From Paenibacillus oleatilyticus (GTDB taxonomy: Bacteria > Bacillota > Bacilli > Paenibacillales > NBRC-103111), in assembly GCF_018998565.1 (NCBI RefSeq), contig NZ_JAHNZO010000019.1, forward strand, positions 62,001-126,000: a stretch of 64,000 nt of DNA. Direction: 5' to 3'. The first letter of the stretch is position 1. Each line of letters starts with the position of its first letter. Position numbers and translations under genes: made by a program. Under the pieces are notes generated by a model. The model did no database searches. It saw nothing but the letters and a program-made list of their open reading frames with translations, and had not been told where the DNA came from. This document shows positions 42,452 through 50,592 of this stretch, in pieces.

Positions 42452-43983
42452 AAATTTTAATCGTAGACGACGAAGTGATCATAAGGAACGGTCTGTGTAC
42501 CGTCATCGACTGGAAGGAGCTTGGCTTGACGCTGCTTCCTCCGGCTTCGTCCGCCGAGGAGGCGCTGGCGCGCATCCCGGTGGAGAAGCCGAATATTTTG
42601 CTGACGGACATCCGCATGCAGGGAATGGACGGCATTCAGCTCGCGCATGAGGTGAAGCGGCTGCTCCCGGACACGGAAACCGTCATTCTGACGGGCTACG
42701 ACGATTTTACGTACGCCCAGCAGGCGCTGCGCGAAGGAGTCACCGACTATCTGCTTAAGACAAGCCGCCCCGAGGAAATTATTAAAGCGGCGATGAAGGC
42801 GAAGCAGCGCATCATGGACAAGTGGGAGAATGCCAAGCAGGAAACGATGCAAACGGCGGCGCTGCGCAGCCAACTGCTGGACCGGCTGCTGATTCAGGGC
42901 GACGAGTCGTCCCTGGCGCCGGTGCAGGCCTGGTTCCGCAAAAACGGCGTGCAGCCGGACGAATCGTCCCTGGCGCCGATGCGGGTGCTGCTGCTCGCGG
43001 CCACGGGCTGGGGGGACGGAGCGCTGGCCGCTCTTCTGCTCGGCGCAGCCGAAAATATGCTCTACGAGCTGCTTCCGGCGGTGACGATGGTGAAGGCCGA
43101 CCGCATCGTGCTCGTCCTGCGAGAGGAAGCCCGCGTATCGGACTGCGGCGGCTTGGAGCGGGCCATTGATCGGGTGCGGCAGACGCTGAAATGCACGGTG
43201 TTTGCGGCGCTCGGCCGTTCCGTTGCTTCGTACGGCGAGCTGCAGGCCTCTTACCGGGAAGCCGGGACGGTATTTGCGTACCGCGGACTCCTCGGGACCG
43301 AGGGGCTATACACGTCCGCGGATATCGCGGACCGCTGTGGCGGCCGGACCGTCTGCTCCCAGAAGGAGGAGTCGGAGCTGGCGGCCATTCTGATGAGCAA
43401 CAACGGAGCCGACCTGCGGCATTGGGTGAACCGGAAGGTGCGGGAGCAGCTCGAAGATCCGGCGGCCACGCCGTCTTCGGTGCAGGCGTTTCTGCAATCG
43501 ATGGTCATTGCCGGCCACCGCTGGCTGGAGCGGTCGCAGGGCGGCGGGAAGCCTGAGGCAGCCCTCCATACGTTCGAGGTCGATTCGCGCGCCGAGGACG
43601 AAGTGTTCAAGCTGCTGTCTTCGGTGATGGCGGCGTTCCACGAGGCGATTGCTGACAAGCCCTATGCGTATATTCAAAAATCGATCGCCTACATCAAGGA
43701 GCATCTGGATCAAAACTTGTCTCTGCAGCAAGTGGCCAAATTCGTTCACTTGAACCCGAACCACTTCAGCGAAGTGTTCAAGCGGGAGACGGGACTGAAC
43801 TATATCGAATTCGTCACGCGGGAGCGGATGCGGCGGGCTGCGGAGATTTTGCAGGAGTCGCAGGCGAAAATCAGCGAAGTGGCGAGCAGGGTTGGCTACG
43901 AGGACATCAAATATTTCAGCCAGCAGTTCAAAAAGCATACCGGACGGACGCCGACGGAATTCAGGCAGTCGGTCAAAGACTGA
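42448..43983 (+). CDS. YesN-type AraC-family response regulator
   Basis: A 511-residue regulator. The receiver domain (about 1-120) has acidic DD in ILIVDDE, phospho-acceptor Asp54 in LLTDIRMQGMDG and Lys in YLLKTSRPEE. A long middle region (about 125-400) of the YesN type follows. The C-terminal AraC double helix-turn-helix (about 408-508) has LSLQQVAKFVHLNPNHFSEV and ISEVASRVGYEDIKYFSQQF. It should activate the adjacent ABC transporter genes when phosphorylated by the kinase upstream. Its start overlaps the kinase stop. Confidence 0.94.
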   Translation: MKILIVDDEVIIRNGLCTVIDWKELGLTLLPPASSAEEALARIPVEKPNILLTDIRMQGMDGIQLAHEVKRLLPDTETVILTGYDDFTYAQQALREGVTDYLLKTSRPEEIIKAAMKAKQRIMDKWENAKQETMQTAALRSQLLDRLLIQGDESSLAPVQAWFRKNGVQPDESSLAPMRVLLLAATGWGDGALAALLLGAAENMLYELLPAVTMVKADRIVLVLREEARVSDCGGLERAIDRVRQTLKCTVFAALGRSVASYGELQASYREAGTVFAYRGLLGTEGLYTSADIADRCGGRTVCSQKEESELAAILMSNNGADLRHWVNRKVREQLEDPAATPSSVQAFLQSMVIAGHRWLERSQGGGKPEAALHTFEVDSRAEDEVFKLLSSVMAAFHEAIADKPYAYIQKSIAYIKEHLDQNLSLQQVAKFVHLNPNHFSEVFKRETGLNYIEFVTRERMRRAAEILQESQAKISEVASRVGYEDIKYFSQQFKKHTGRTPTEFRQSVKD

Positions 43984-44016
43984 ATTTTTTCCACCCTAAG
44001 GCCGAAATCTCTCCCG

Positions 44017-44046
44017 TTACGTATCCCGGGGATTGTCCTCTATACT
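44017..44046 (+). promoter_or_regulatory. putative promoter of the carbohydrate ABC operon
   Basis: TTACGT (44017-44022), an 18-bp spacer and TATACT (44041-44046), about 37 bases before the start codon at 44083. The -35 is poor, consistent with activation by the YesN-type regulator. Confidence 0.45.
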
Positions 44047-44082
44047 GAAGCAGTACACACATACACAAGGAGGGTTCGTAAG

Positions 44083-45423
44083 ATGAACAAAGCGGCTACA
44101 ACGGGAGTCCTGTTGACCCTCTCGCTTTCGCTCCTCGCCGGCTGCGGCTCGGGTGGAGACCAAGCGGGAACAGGCGGCAGCGCGGGCGGAGACAAAGGAA
44201 AAGCGTCCGATAAAGTAAAGCTTTCGCTCTGGCATAATTTCACCGGCGACGATCTGCGCGCCAAAACGATGCGGGGGATCATGGAGCAGTACAAGAAGGA
44301 TCACCCGAACGTGGAACTGGATATCCAGGGCATTCCGCCCGATGGTTACAGAGCTCGTTTGAAAACGGTTGCGGCGGCGAACGAAATGCCCGACTTGTTT
44401 GTGATGTGGCCGGGCGTCATGACCAAAGAATTCGCCGGAGGCGATCTGCTTCAGCCGATCAACCCGCTGCTGGACAGCAAAGCGGATTGGAAGAACGGCT
44501 TCCTGCCGGGCTCCTTCGACGACTTCACGCTGAACGGCAACATTTATGCCGCTCCGATGGGGCTGTCGCCGACGTCGATTTTATACTACAACAAAGCGAT
44601 GTTCGATAAACATAATGTCAAGCCGCCGAAAACGTGGGACGACATGATGAGCTTGGTCGAAACGTTCAAGAAAGAAAAAATAACGCCGATCGCGCTCGGT
44701 AACAAAGCGGCGTGGCTGGCCCAGTCCAGTATTTTGAGCTCCTTGGCCGACCGCGTGACGGGAACGGAATGGTTCCTGAACGCAGCCGAGCAAAAAGGCG
44801 CGAAGTTCACCGATCCGGAATTCGTGCAGGCATTGACATACTTGCAGCAGCTCGGCAAAGCCGGCGCGTTCCAGGACGGCTTCAACAGTATCGATAACAC
44901 GCAGATGGAGCAAATGTTCGCGCAAGGCAAAGCGGCGATGATGATCGACGGCGGCTGGGCGCTGACGAACCTTGCAGCCAATGCGTCCAAAGAAGTGCTG
45001 GACGGCATGGACGTGACGGTGCTGCCTTCCGTTCCGAACGGCAAAGGCGACCCTAACTCGATTGCCGGCGTCGTCGGAACCGGTCTCGGCATGAGCAAGA
45101 AGACGTCCGGCGCAAGCAAAGAAGCGGCGTATGAGCTGATCTACGCCATGTCCGGCCCGGCAGCGCAGAAAGCGACGCTGGAAAGCAACCAGCTCGTCAG
45201 CTACAAGGTTGATCTCGACACAAGCAAGGTGTCCTCGCTGTTCGCCAAAGTCCACAACATGGTAGGCACCGTGAAACGGACGCCGGTCTATGACGGACGT
45301 CTGAGCTCGGCCGCAGCCGATGTCGTGAACAACGGCCTGCAGGAACTGCTCATGGGCGCCAAGCCTGAAGACATAGCGAAGAAAATTCAAGACGCGCAAG
45401 CCAAATCGGTCGGCGCGAAATAA
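44083..45423 (+). CDS. carbohydrate ABC transporter substrate-binding lipoprotein (family 1)
   Basis: A 446-residue lipoprotein (lipobox LLAGC) of the CUT1 extracellular solute-binding family. It has KLSLWHNFTGDDLRA at the mature start, PDLFVMWPGV, the GLSPTSILYYNKAMFDKH segment typical of the family, and FAQGKAAMMIDGGWALTNL near the C-terminal half. The sugar is not identifiable from sequence; oligosaccharides are the usual cargo. The ATG at 44083 follows AAGGAGGG. It is first in the order binding protein, permease, permease, and follows the YesMN pair. A perfect hairpin lies just after its stop. Confidence 0.93.
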   Translation: MNKAATTGVLLTLSLSLLAGCGSGGDQAGTGGSAGGDKGKASDKVKLSLWHNFTGDDLRAKTMRGIMEQYKKDHPNVELDIQGIPPDGYRARLKTVAAANEMPDLFVMWPGVMTKEFAGGDLLQPINPLLDSKADWKNGFLPGSFDDFTLNGNIYAAPMGLSPTSILYYNKAMFDKHNVKPPKTWDDMMSLVETFKKEKITPIALGNKAAWLAQSSILSSLADRVTGTEWFLNAAEQKGAKFTDPEFVQALTYLQQLGKAGAFQDGFNSIDNTQMEQMFAQGKAAMMIDGGWALTNLAANASKEVLDGMDVTVLPSVPNGKGDPNSIAGVVGTGLGMSKKTSGASKEAAYELIYAMSGPAAQKATLESNQLVSYKVDLDTSKVSSLFAKVHNMVGTVKRTPVYDGRLSSAAADVVNNGLQELLMGAKPEDIAKKIQDAQAKSVGAK

Positions 45424-45433
45424 GATGGGCCGC

Positions 45434-45466
45434 GCGATTCCAGCTCTTCACCGGGGCTGGAATCGC
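45434..45466 (+). other. intercistronic hairpin after the binding-protein gene
   Basis: GCGATTCCAGC (45434-45444) and GCTGGAATCGC (45456-45466) form a perfect 11-bp stem with an 11-base loop and no T run. It probably protects the upstream mRNA from 3' decay and raises binding-protein expression relative to the permeases. Confidence 0.65.
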
Positions 45467-45491
45467 CAGTTCCGGAAGAAGGAGGGGTTCC

Positions 45492-46367
45492 ATGACGGCA
45501 GCGGCACGTATTCGAGGGTTTATTGCGATAGGTCTTCTCCCGGCCACGCTGATTTTCGTCTTTTTCGCGATTATACCGATTTTCTGGTCTGCGTATTACG
45601 GCTTTTTCGATTGGAAAGGGATCGGGGCTGCGAAGTTCATCGGCTTCGACAACTACGTGGAAGTAATCCGCGACCCGATATTCTGGCTTTCGTTTAAAAA
45701 CAACATGCTGATCGTCGCCGCTTCGGTGTTCGGTCAAATTCCGATCGCGCTTATTCTGGCGCTTGTGCTCACAAGCAGCTCGCTCTTTCAGCGGATGATC
45801 CGCGCTTCGGTGTTTATGCCGATGGTGCTTTCCTCGGTCGTTGTGGGGATCATTTGGAGCTACATTTACCACCCGCAAATCGGCATTTTGAACTTCCTGC
45901 TCGACGCCCTCGGCCTCGAATCCTGGAAGATGCAGTGGTTATCCGATCCGAAAATATCCATGTATATGCTCATGATCCCGATTATCTGGAACTACATCGG
46001 GCCGTACATGATTATGTTTATCGCCGCGCTGCAAAATATTTCCCCGGAAATTGACGACGCTTCGCGAATCGACGGTGTCGGTCCGGTCCGGAAATTGTTC
46101 TCGATCACCCTGCCGATGATTTGGGATACGATCAAGGTTGCCGTCGTGCTCTGCATCTCGGGCAGCTTGAAGGCATTCGACCTGATCTACGTCATGACCA
46201 ACGGAGGACCGGCGCACTCGACCGAGCTGCTCGCTTCGTATATGTACAACAACACGTTCAACGTCTTCCGCTTCGGCTACGGCAGCGCCGTCTCGACCGC
46301 GATCATTATTCTCAGCCTGCTGTTGATTCTGGGAAGCCAATACCTCATGAAACGCAATTACCGATAA
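45492..46367 (+). CDS. carbohydrate ABC transporter permease (MalF/UgpA type)
   Basis: A 291-residue protein with six membrane segments of the CUT1 permease family. The EAA loop that docks the ATPase is seen as EIDDASRIDGVGPVRKLFSI. The ATG at 45492 follows AGAAGGAGG. No ATPase gene is in this operon, the normal situation where a shared MsmX-type ATPase serves several CUT1 importers. It is followed after 19 bases by the second permease. Confidence 0.94.
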   Translation: MTAAARIRGFIAIGLLPATLIFVFFAIIPIFWSAYYGFFDWKGIGAAKFIGFDNYVEVIRDPIFWLSFKNNMLIVAASVFGQIPIALILALVLTSSSLFQRMIRASVFMPMVLSSVVVGIIWSYIYHPQIGILNFLLDALGLESWKMQWLSDPKISMYMLMIPIIWNYIGPYMIMFIAALQNISPEIDDASRIDGVGPVRKLFSITLPMIWDTIKVAVVLCISGSLKAFDLIYVMTNGGPAHSTELLASYMYNNTFNVFRFGYGSAVSTAIIILSLLLILGSQYLMKRNYR

Positions 46368-46386
46368 TGGAAAGGAGGGACCCGTC

Positions 46387-47256
46387 ATGGAACAAGCTTT
46401 GTCAGTAAAAACGGGAAGCGCCACGGGCAAAGTCGGGGCAAAATGGAGCCGCGGGCTTATCAACGTCCTGCTCACGCTTTACGCCCTTGTTACGCTTTAT
46501 CCTCTGTTCTGGTTGTTCGTCAGCGCTTTTAAAACGAACGAAGAGTTTCATTCCAAGCCGTTCTCCTTGCCGGAGGTATGGCAGTGGGACAACTTCGCGC
46601 GGGCTTGGGAAGTATCGGCGATGGGAACGTCGCTTGTCAATTCGACCATCGTTACCGTCTTGTCGCTGATTATGACACTGGTGCTCGGAGCGCTGGCGGC
46701 TTACGTGCTGGCACGGTTTGATTTTAAACTGAAGCCTTTGTTCATGGGCTTGTTCTTGCTCGGCATGCTTATTCCGATTCACAGCACGCTCGTGCCGCTC
46801 TTCGTCTTGATGAAAAAAGTCGGGCTGCTCGATACGTACGCGGCGCTCGTGTTCCCTTATACGGCGTTTGAGCTGCCGCTGGCGATCTTCGTCGTTGCAG
46901 CGTACTTGACTGCGATTCCGAAAGAGATCGAAGAAGCCGCGCTGATCGACGGCACGGGGTATTGGGGCATCTTCTTCCGCATGATGCTGCCGCTCAGCCT
47001 GCCGGCCTTGTCGACCATAGCGATTCTTGGCTTTTTGCGGTTCTGGAACGATTTCGCGTTCGCGCTCGTCTTTATCAGCAAGCCCGCTTTAAAAACGATT
47101 CCGCTCAGCTTGTCCGTCTTTGCCACCGGGTATGCGACCGACTACAAGCTGACGATGGCTGCGATGTCGATCGCGGTGCTGCCGACCATTATCGTCTACC
47201 TGCTGTTCCAGGAACAGATTATGAAAGGGATGACGGCCGGGGCGGTCAAGGGATAA
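46387..47256 (+). CDS. carbohydrate ABC transporter permease (MalG/UgpE type)
   Basis: A 289-residue protein with six membrane segments. The EAA loop is EIEEAALIDGTGYWGIFFRM. The N-terminal TLYPLFWLFVSAFKTNEEF is typical of MalG-type permeases. The ATG at 46387 follows AAAGGAGGG. It pairs with the preceding permease to form the channel. The next gene has its own promoter-like sequence 84 bases on. Confidence 0.94.
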   Translation: MEQALSVKTGSATGKVGAKWSRGLINVLLTLYALVTLYPLFWLFVSAFKTNEEFHSKPFSLPEVWQWDNFARAWEVSAMGTSLVNSTIVTVLSLIMTLVLGALAAYVLARFDFKLKPLFMGLFLLGMLIPIHSTLVPLFVLMKKVGLLDTYAALVFPYTAFELPLAIFVVAAYLTAIPKEIEEAALIDGTGYWGIFFRMMLPLSLPALSTIAILGFLRFWNDFAFALVFISKPALKTIPLSLSVFATGYATDYKLTMAAMSIAVLPTIIVYLLFQEQIMKGMTAGAVKG

Positions 47257-47287
47257 ATTGATCTCATGCGGGGAGAAATATTTGTAA

Positions 47288-47316
47288 TTCACAGACTTGG
47301 ACAAATGTGGTAGTAT
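47288..47316 (+). promoter_or_regulatory. internal promoter before the dehydrogenase gene
   Basis: TTCACA (47288-47293), a 17-bp spacer and TAGTAT (47311-47316), ending 24 bases before the start at 47341. It would allow the metabolic genes to be expressed apart from the transporter. Confidence 0.55.
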
Positions 47317-47340
47317 CCGGGTGGAGAGAGGGGGATCAGC

Positions 47341-48399
47341 ATGGCTGGTTTGAAAGTAGCAGTGATTGGCGCAGGCTCGATTTCGGAAATGCATTTAACT
47401 TCGTATCAAAATCATCCCGAGGCAGAGCTCGTCGCCGTCTGCGACCTGGTGGAAGAACGGGCGCGGCAGGCCGCCGACAAGTTCGGCGCGAAAAAGGTGT
47501 ACACCGATTACCGCGAGCTTCTGGCGGACCCGGAAGTGGAAGCGGTCAGCATCTGCACCTGGAACAACTCTCATGGCGAGATCAGCATCGCGGCGCTCGA
47601 AGCGGGCAAGCATGTACTGTGTGAAAAGCCGCTGTGCACGACCGTCGATAAGGCGCTCGAGGTGGAAGCGGCGGTTCGCCGGAGCGGCAAGCTGCTGCAG
47701 GTCGGCTTCGTGCGCCGGTACGGGACGAACACCAAGGTGCTGAAAAAATTCATCGACGCGGGCGAGCTCGGCGAGATCTATTACGCGAAAGCGTCCTATC
47801 TGCGCCGCCTCGGCAATCCGGGCGGCTGGTTCTCGGACATCGAGCGTTCGGGCGGCGGACCGCTGCTCGACATCGGCGTGCATGTGATTGATCTATGCTG
47901 GTACTTGATGGGCCGTCCGAAAGTGAAATCGGTGACGGGCAATACGTACAAGAAGCTCGGCAACCGCTCGAACGTGCAAAACTTGAGCTATTATCAGGCC
48001 GCGGACTTCGACGCTTCCAAAAACACCGTTGAGGATATGGCGAACGCGTTGATCCGCTTCGAGAACGGCGCTTCGCTGATGGTGGACGTCAGCTTTACGC
48101 TGCATGCGAAGAGCAACGAGGTGGCCGTGAAAATATTCGGCGAGCGGGGCGGCGCGGAGGTCGAGCCCGACTTTACGATCGTCACGGAAAAGCACGATAC
48201 GATTTTGAACGTGACACCGCAGATCGACAATTCGAGCTTTGATTTTATGGCAGGCTTCCAGAACGAAATCAATACCTTCGTCGACTGCTGTCTCGGACGG
48301 GCCGAACTGATCAGTCCGGTCGAAGACGGCGTAGAGCTGACCAAGATTATCTCCGGCATCTACGAGTCGAGCGAAAAAGGCATCGAAATTCAATTCTAA
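47341..48399 (+). CDS. Gfo/Idh/MocA-family sugar oxidoreductase
   Basis: A 352-residue NAD(P)-dependent dehydrogenase. The N-terminal Rossmann motif is AVIGAGSISEMHL, the family EKP motif is CEKPLCTTVDKALE, and the substrate-site segment is GGGPLLDIGVHVIDLCWYLMG with the conserved Asp and His. It oxidises a sugar, inositol or 3-keto-sugar; which one is not clear. With the two isomerase-like genes downstream it looks like a short catabolic pathway for the imported sugar. The ATG at 47341 follows GAGAGAGGGGG. A long hairpin follows its stop. Confidence 0.93.
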   Translation: MAGLKVAVIGAGSISEMHLTSYQNHPEAELVAVCDLVEERARQAADKFGAKKVYTDYRELLADPEVEAVSICTWNNSHGEISIAALEAGKHVLCEKPLCTTVDKALEVEAAVRRSGKLLQVGFVRRYGTNTKVLKKFIDAGELGEIYYAKASYLRRLGNPGGWFSDIERSGGGPLLDIGVHVIDLCWYLMGRPKVKSVTGNTYKKLGNRSNVQNLSYYQAADFDASKNTVEDMANALIRFENGASLMVDVSFTLHAKSNEVAVKIFGERGGAEVEPDFTIVTEKHDTILNVTPQIDNSSFDFMAGFQNEINTFVDCCLGRAELISPVEDGVELTKIISGIYESSEKGIEIQF

Positions 48400-48403
48400 A
48401 ACC

Positions 48404-48471
48404 AAGTCCGGTGAACGGCGCGCTGCGCGGGTGGAAGAAGGTCCGCCGGCTCTGCCTCGTTCACCGGACTT
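48404..48471 (+). other. long intercistronic hairpin
   Basis: AAGTCCGGTGAACG (48404-48417) and CGTTCACCGGACTT (48458-48471) form a perfect 14-bp stem enclosing a 40-base GC-rich loop. No T run follows, so it is not an ordinary terminator. It ends 22 bases before the next start codon and may stabilise or process the mRNA. Confidence 0.7.
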
Positions 48472-48493
48472 CTGAATATGGAGGAGAGCGGAG

Positions 48494-49369
48494 ATGAAAT
48501 TGACGAACAAAATCGGCGTGATCGTCGACAGCTTCGGAGTCGGGGTTCGCGAAGGGCTGCGCAAGGCGAAGGAGGTCGGCGCCGACGGCGTGCAGATTTA
48601 CGCGGTTAGCGGCGAGATGGACCCGGCCGCGCTGACGGCGGAGGCAAGGCGCGAGCTGAAAGCATACATCGCTTCGCTGGGGCTCGAAATTTCCGCGCTC
48701 TGCGGCGACCTGGGCGGGCACGGCTTTCAGGACGGCGCGGCCAACCCGGCAAAGGTCGAGAAGTCGAAGCGCATTCTCGATCTGGCGCTCGATCTCGGCA
48801 CCAACATCGTAACGACCCATATCGGCATCGTGCCCGAGGATACGAACGGCGAAGTATACCACAACATGCAGACGGCCTGCGAGGAGCTCGGACAGTATGC
48901 CAAGAGCTGCGGCGCTTATTTCGCCATCGAGACCGGCCCGGAGCGGTCCGCTCATTTGAAAAGCTTCTTGGATACGCTCAGTACGAACGGCGTCTCGGTG
49001 AACTTCGATCCGGCAAATATGGTCATGGTCACGGGAGACGACCCGGTAGAGGGCGTGCGGCTGCTCAAAGATTATATCGTCCATACGCATGTGAAGGATG
49101 GCATCCGGTTCCGCGAGGTAGACCCGCGCGAAGTGTACGGCGCGCTCGGCTTCGAGCCGATGGATCATGGCAAAATCGCGCAGATGGTCACGTCCGGCGA
49201 GATTTTCAAGGAAGTGCCGCTCGGCGAAGGGAAGGTGCCGTTCGACGCTTATTTTGCTGCGCTACAGGAGATCGGTTATCAGGGCTATCTGACGATCGAG
49301 CGCGAAGTCGGCGTACAGCCGGAAGTCGACATCCGGCTTGCGGTCGATTTTATTCGCCGCTATAAATAA
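48494..49369 (+). CDS. sugar phosphate isomerase/epimerase-family TIM-barrel protein
   Basis: A 291-residue xylose isomerase-like (AP_endonuc_2) TIM barrel. Metal-binding-type residues appear in order: AIETGPERSAHL (Glu), NFDPANMVMV (Asp), VHTHVKDGIR (His, Asp) and LTIEREVG near the end (Glu). Such enzymes include inosose isomerases, tagatose epimerases and 3-keto-sugar lyases. The ATG at 48494 follows GGAGGAGAG. It lies in a catabolic cluster after a dehydrogenase gene and before a related TIM barrel gene. Confidence 0.91.
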   Translation: MKLTNKIGVIVDSFGVGVREGLRKAKEVGADGVQIYAVSGEMDPAALTAEARRELKAYIASLGLEISALCGDLGGHGFQDGAANPAKVEKSKRILDLALDLGTNIVTTHIGIVPEDTNGEVYHNMQTACEELGQYAKSCGAYFAIETGPERSAHLKSFLDTLSTNGVSVNFDPANMVMVTGDDPVEGVRLLKDYIVHTHVKDGIRFREVDPREVYGALGFEPMDHGKIAQMVTSGEIFKEVPLGEGKVPFDAYFAALQEIGYQGYLTIEREVGVQPEVDIRLAVDFIRRYK

Positions 49370-49418
49370 CGAACGCGGACAATGGGAACCGGGGAATAAC
49401 AGCGGAGGAGCGACGAGC

Positions 49419-50261
49419 ATGAAAATTGCGCTGAGCGTATGGAGCGTTCATTCTTATTTCAACAGCGGCGAGTGGTCGCATGCGGATTTGGCTGAATTTG
49501 TGGCCAAGGAGACGCAAGCGACAGGCATCGAGGTGCTGACGCGGTATTGGAAGCCGGAGGAGCTGGAAAGCTTCCGCGCCGCGCTCGACCGCCATCAATT
49601 GCAAGTAGCCGCAATCGGGGCGTCCAACAACTTCTCCTTTAGCGATCCGGCCAAACGCATGGAGCAGGTTCGCGAGATTACGGGCGCGGTCGATTTGGCC
49701 CGGACGTTGGGTACCCGCATCGTTCGCGTATTCGCCGGCGACGTTCCGCCGGACGGCAGCTCCTATGACGAGGTCAAAGGCTGGATCGTCGAAGGGCTGC
49801 GGGAAGCCGCCGCGTACGCTGCGGAGAAGGACGTTCTGCTGTGCCTGGAGAACCACGGCGTATTCGCCGGGAAGGCCGATCAGGTGCTCGGCATCTTGCA
49901 GGAAGTGAACTCGCCATTCCTGCGCAGCACGTTCGATACGGGCAACTTCCTGCTCGTGAACGAGCATCCGGGAGAAGCGCTGGAAACGCTGCATGCGCAA
50001 GTCGCCCACGTACACTTCAAGGACTTCGTCCGCGTGGACGAACATTACGAAGGCCGTTCATATCAAGCCTTGTCCGGCGACCGATTTGCCGGGCGCATCG
50101 CCGGAGAAGGCAGCATCGATCTGAACAGCCTTATGACAAGGCTGCGTCAAGCGGCCTACGACGGCTGGCTGACAGTCGAGTACGAAGGCGACGACGAGCA
50201 AAAATCCGGCGCTACCCGTTCGGTCGCAAACCTGGACCGAATTTTATCTACTATTATATAA
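49419..50261 (+). CDS. second sugar phosphate isomerase/epimerase-family TIM-barrel protein
   Basis: A 280-residue xylose isomerase-like TIM barrel, distant from the one upstream. It has LCLENHGVFAGKA (Glu), STFDTGNFLLV (Asp), VHFKDFVRV (His, Asp) and LTVEYEGDDE at the end (Glu). The ATG at 49419 follows GCGGAGGAG; the longer frame from 49338 overlaps the previous gene. Its stop codon overlaps the left arm of the long terminator at 50261. Two paralogous isomerase-type enzymes next to one dehydrogenase suggest successive oxidation and epimerisation or hydration of the same sugar. Confidence 0.91.
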   Translation: MKIALSVWSVHSYFNSGEWSHADLAEFVAKETQATGIEVLTRYWKPEELESFRAALDRHQLQVAAIGASNNFSFSDPAKRMEQVREITGAVDLARTLGTRIVRVFAGDVPPDGSSYDEVKGWIVEGLREAAAYAAEKDVLLCLENHGVFAGKADQVLGILQEVNSPFLRSTFDTGNFLLVNEHPGEALETLHAQVAHVHFKDFVRVDEHYEGRSYQALSGDRFAGRIAGEGSIDLNSLMTRLRQAAYDGWLTVEYEGDDEQKSGATRSVANLDRILSTII

Positions 50262-50290
50262 ACGCAAAAAAGAGGGCGTTCACGCCCCAA

Positions 50291-50560
50291 GGTGTCTGGA
50301 ATGTGGTCTAAACAAAAATAGAGATAATACATAGGTGGGATATCTACTGGAGGAGCGCTAGCGTTCGCCTTTGTCTGCGGGAAATGTCCGCTGTTAAGCG
50401 TCTTCCAATCAAATTTCCCGAGGACCCGGGGTCCCCGCAAAGTAATCGGACTAAGCTTCCCCGATTCAACTTCACTTTGTGGGGTGGAGCAGCGACCGGA
50501 AGTAGATACCCCACCCCACGTACACCTCTATTATCTCACCTGACCACTTTCTTACACTCT
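50291..50560. repeat. long imperfect palindrome, dispersed repeat copy 3, with nested insert
   Basis: It shares the blocks of copies 1 and 2: a GTGGGATATCTACT-type block near 50335 against AGTAGATACCCCACC near 50502, and GCGGGAAATGTCCGCT near 50378 against ATTTCCCG near 50412. The TIRs are more degenerate (near 50291-50306 and 50544-50560). Relative to the other copies it contains an extra segment of about 63 bp at 50424-50487. Confidence 0.8.
50424..50487. repeat. nested hairpin element inside repeat copy 3
   Basis: CCCCGCAAAGTAATCGG (from about 50433) and CCGATTCAACTTCACTTTGTGGGG (to about 50484) are inverted copies with a six-base bulge. The segment is absent from copies 1 and 2, where flanking bases align directly, so it is an insertion into the right half of copy 3. 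Confidence 0.65.
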
Positions 50561-50592
50561 GAAGGGCATCCAAGCCCTCTTTTTTGCGTTCC

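Larger units (their letters stand above)
50261..50590. terminator. bidirectional terminator with a 296-bp loop holding a palindromic element
   Basis: AACGCAAAAAAGAGGGC (50261-50277) and GCCCTCTTTTTTGCGTT (50574-50590) are perfect 17-bp inverted repeats with A and T runs placed for termination in both directions. They lie between convergent genes. The loop is the whole repeat copy 3. The left arm can also fold locally (GGGCGTTCACGCCC) and so can the right arm (GGGCATCCAAGCCC). Confidence 0.8.

Noticed and set aside
50291-50560. Insertion sequence or transposon
   Set aside because: There is no transposase ORF in any copy; at most a non-autonomous element.
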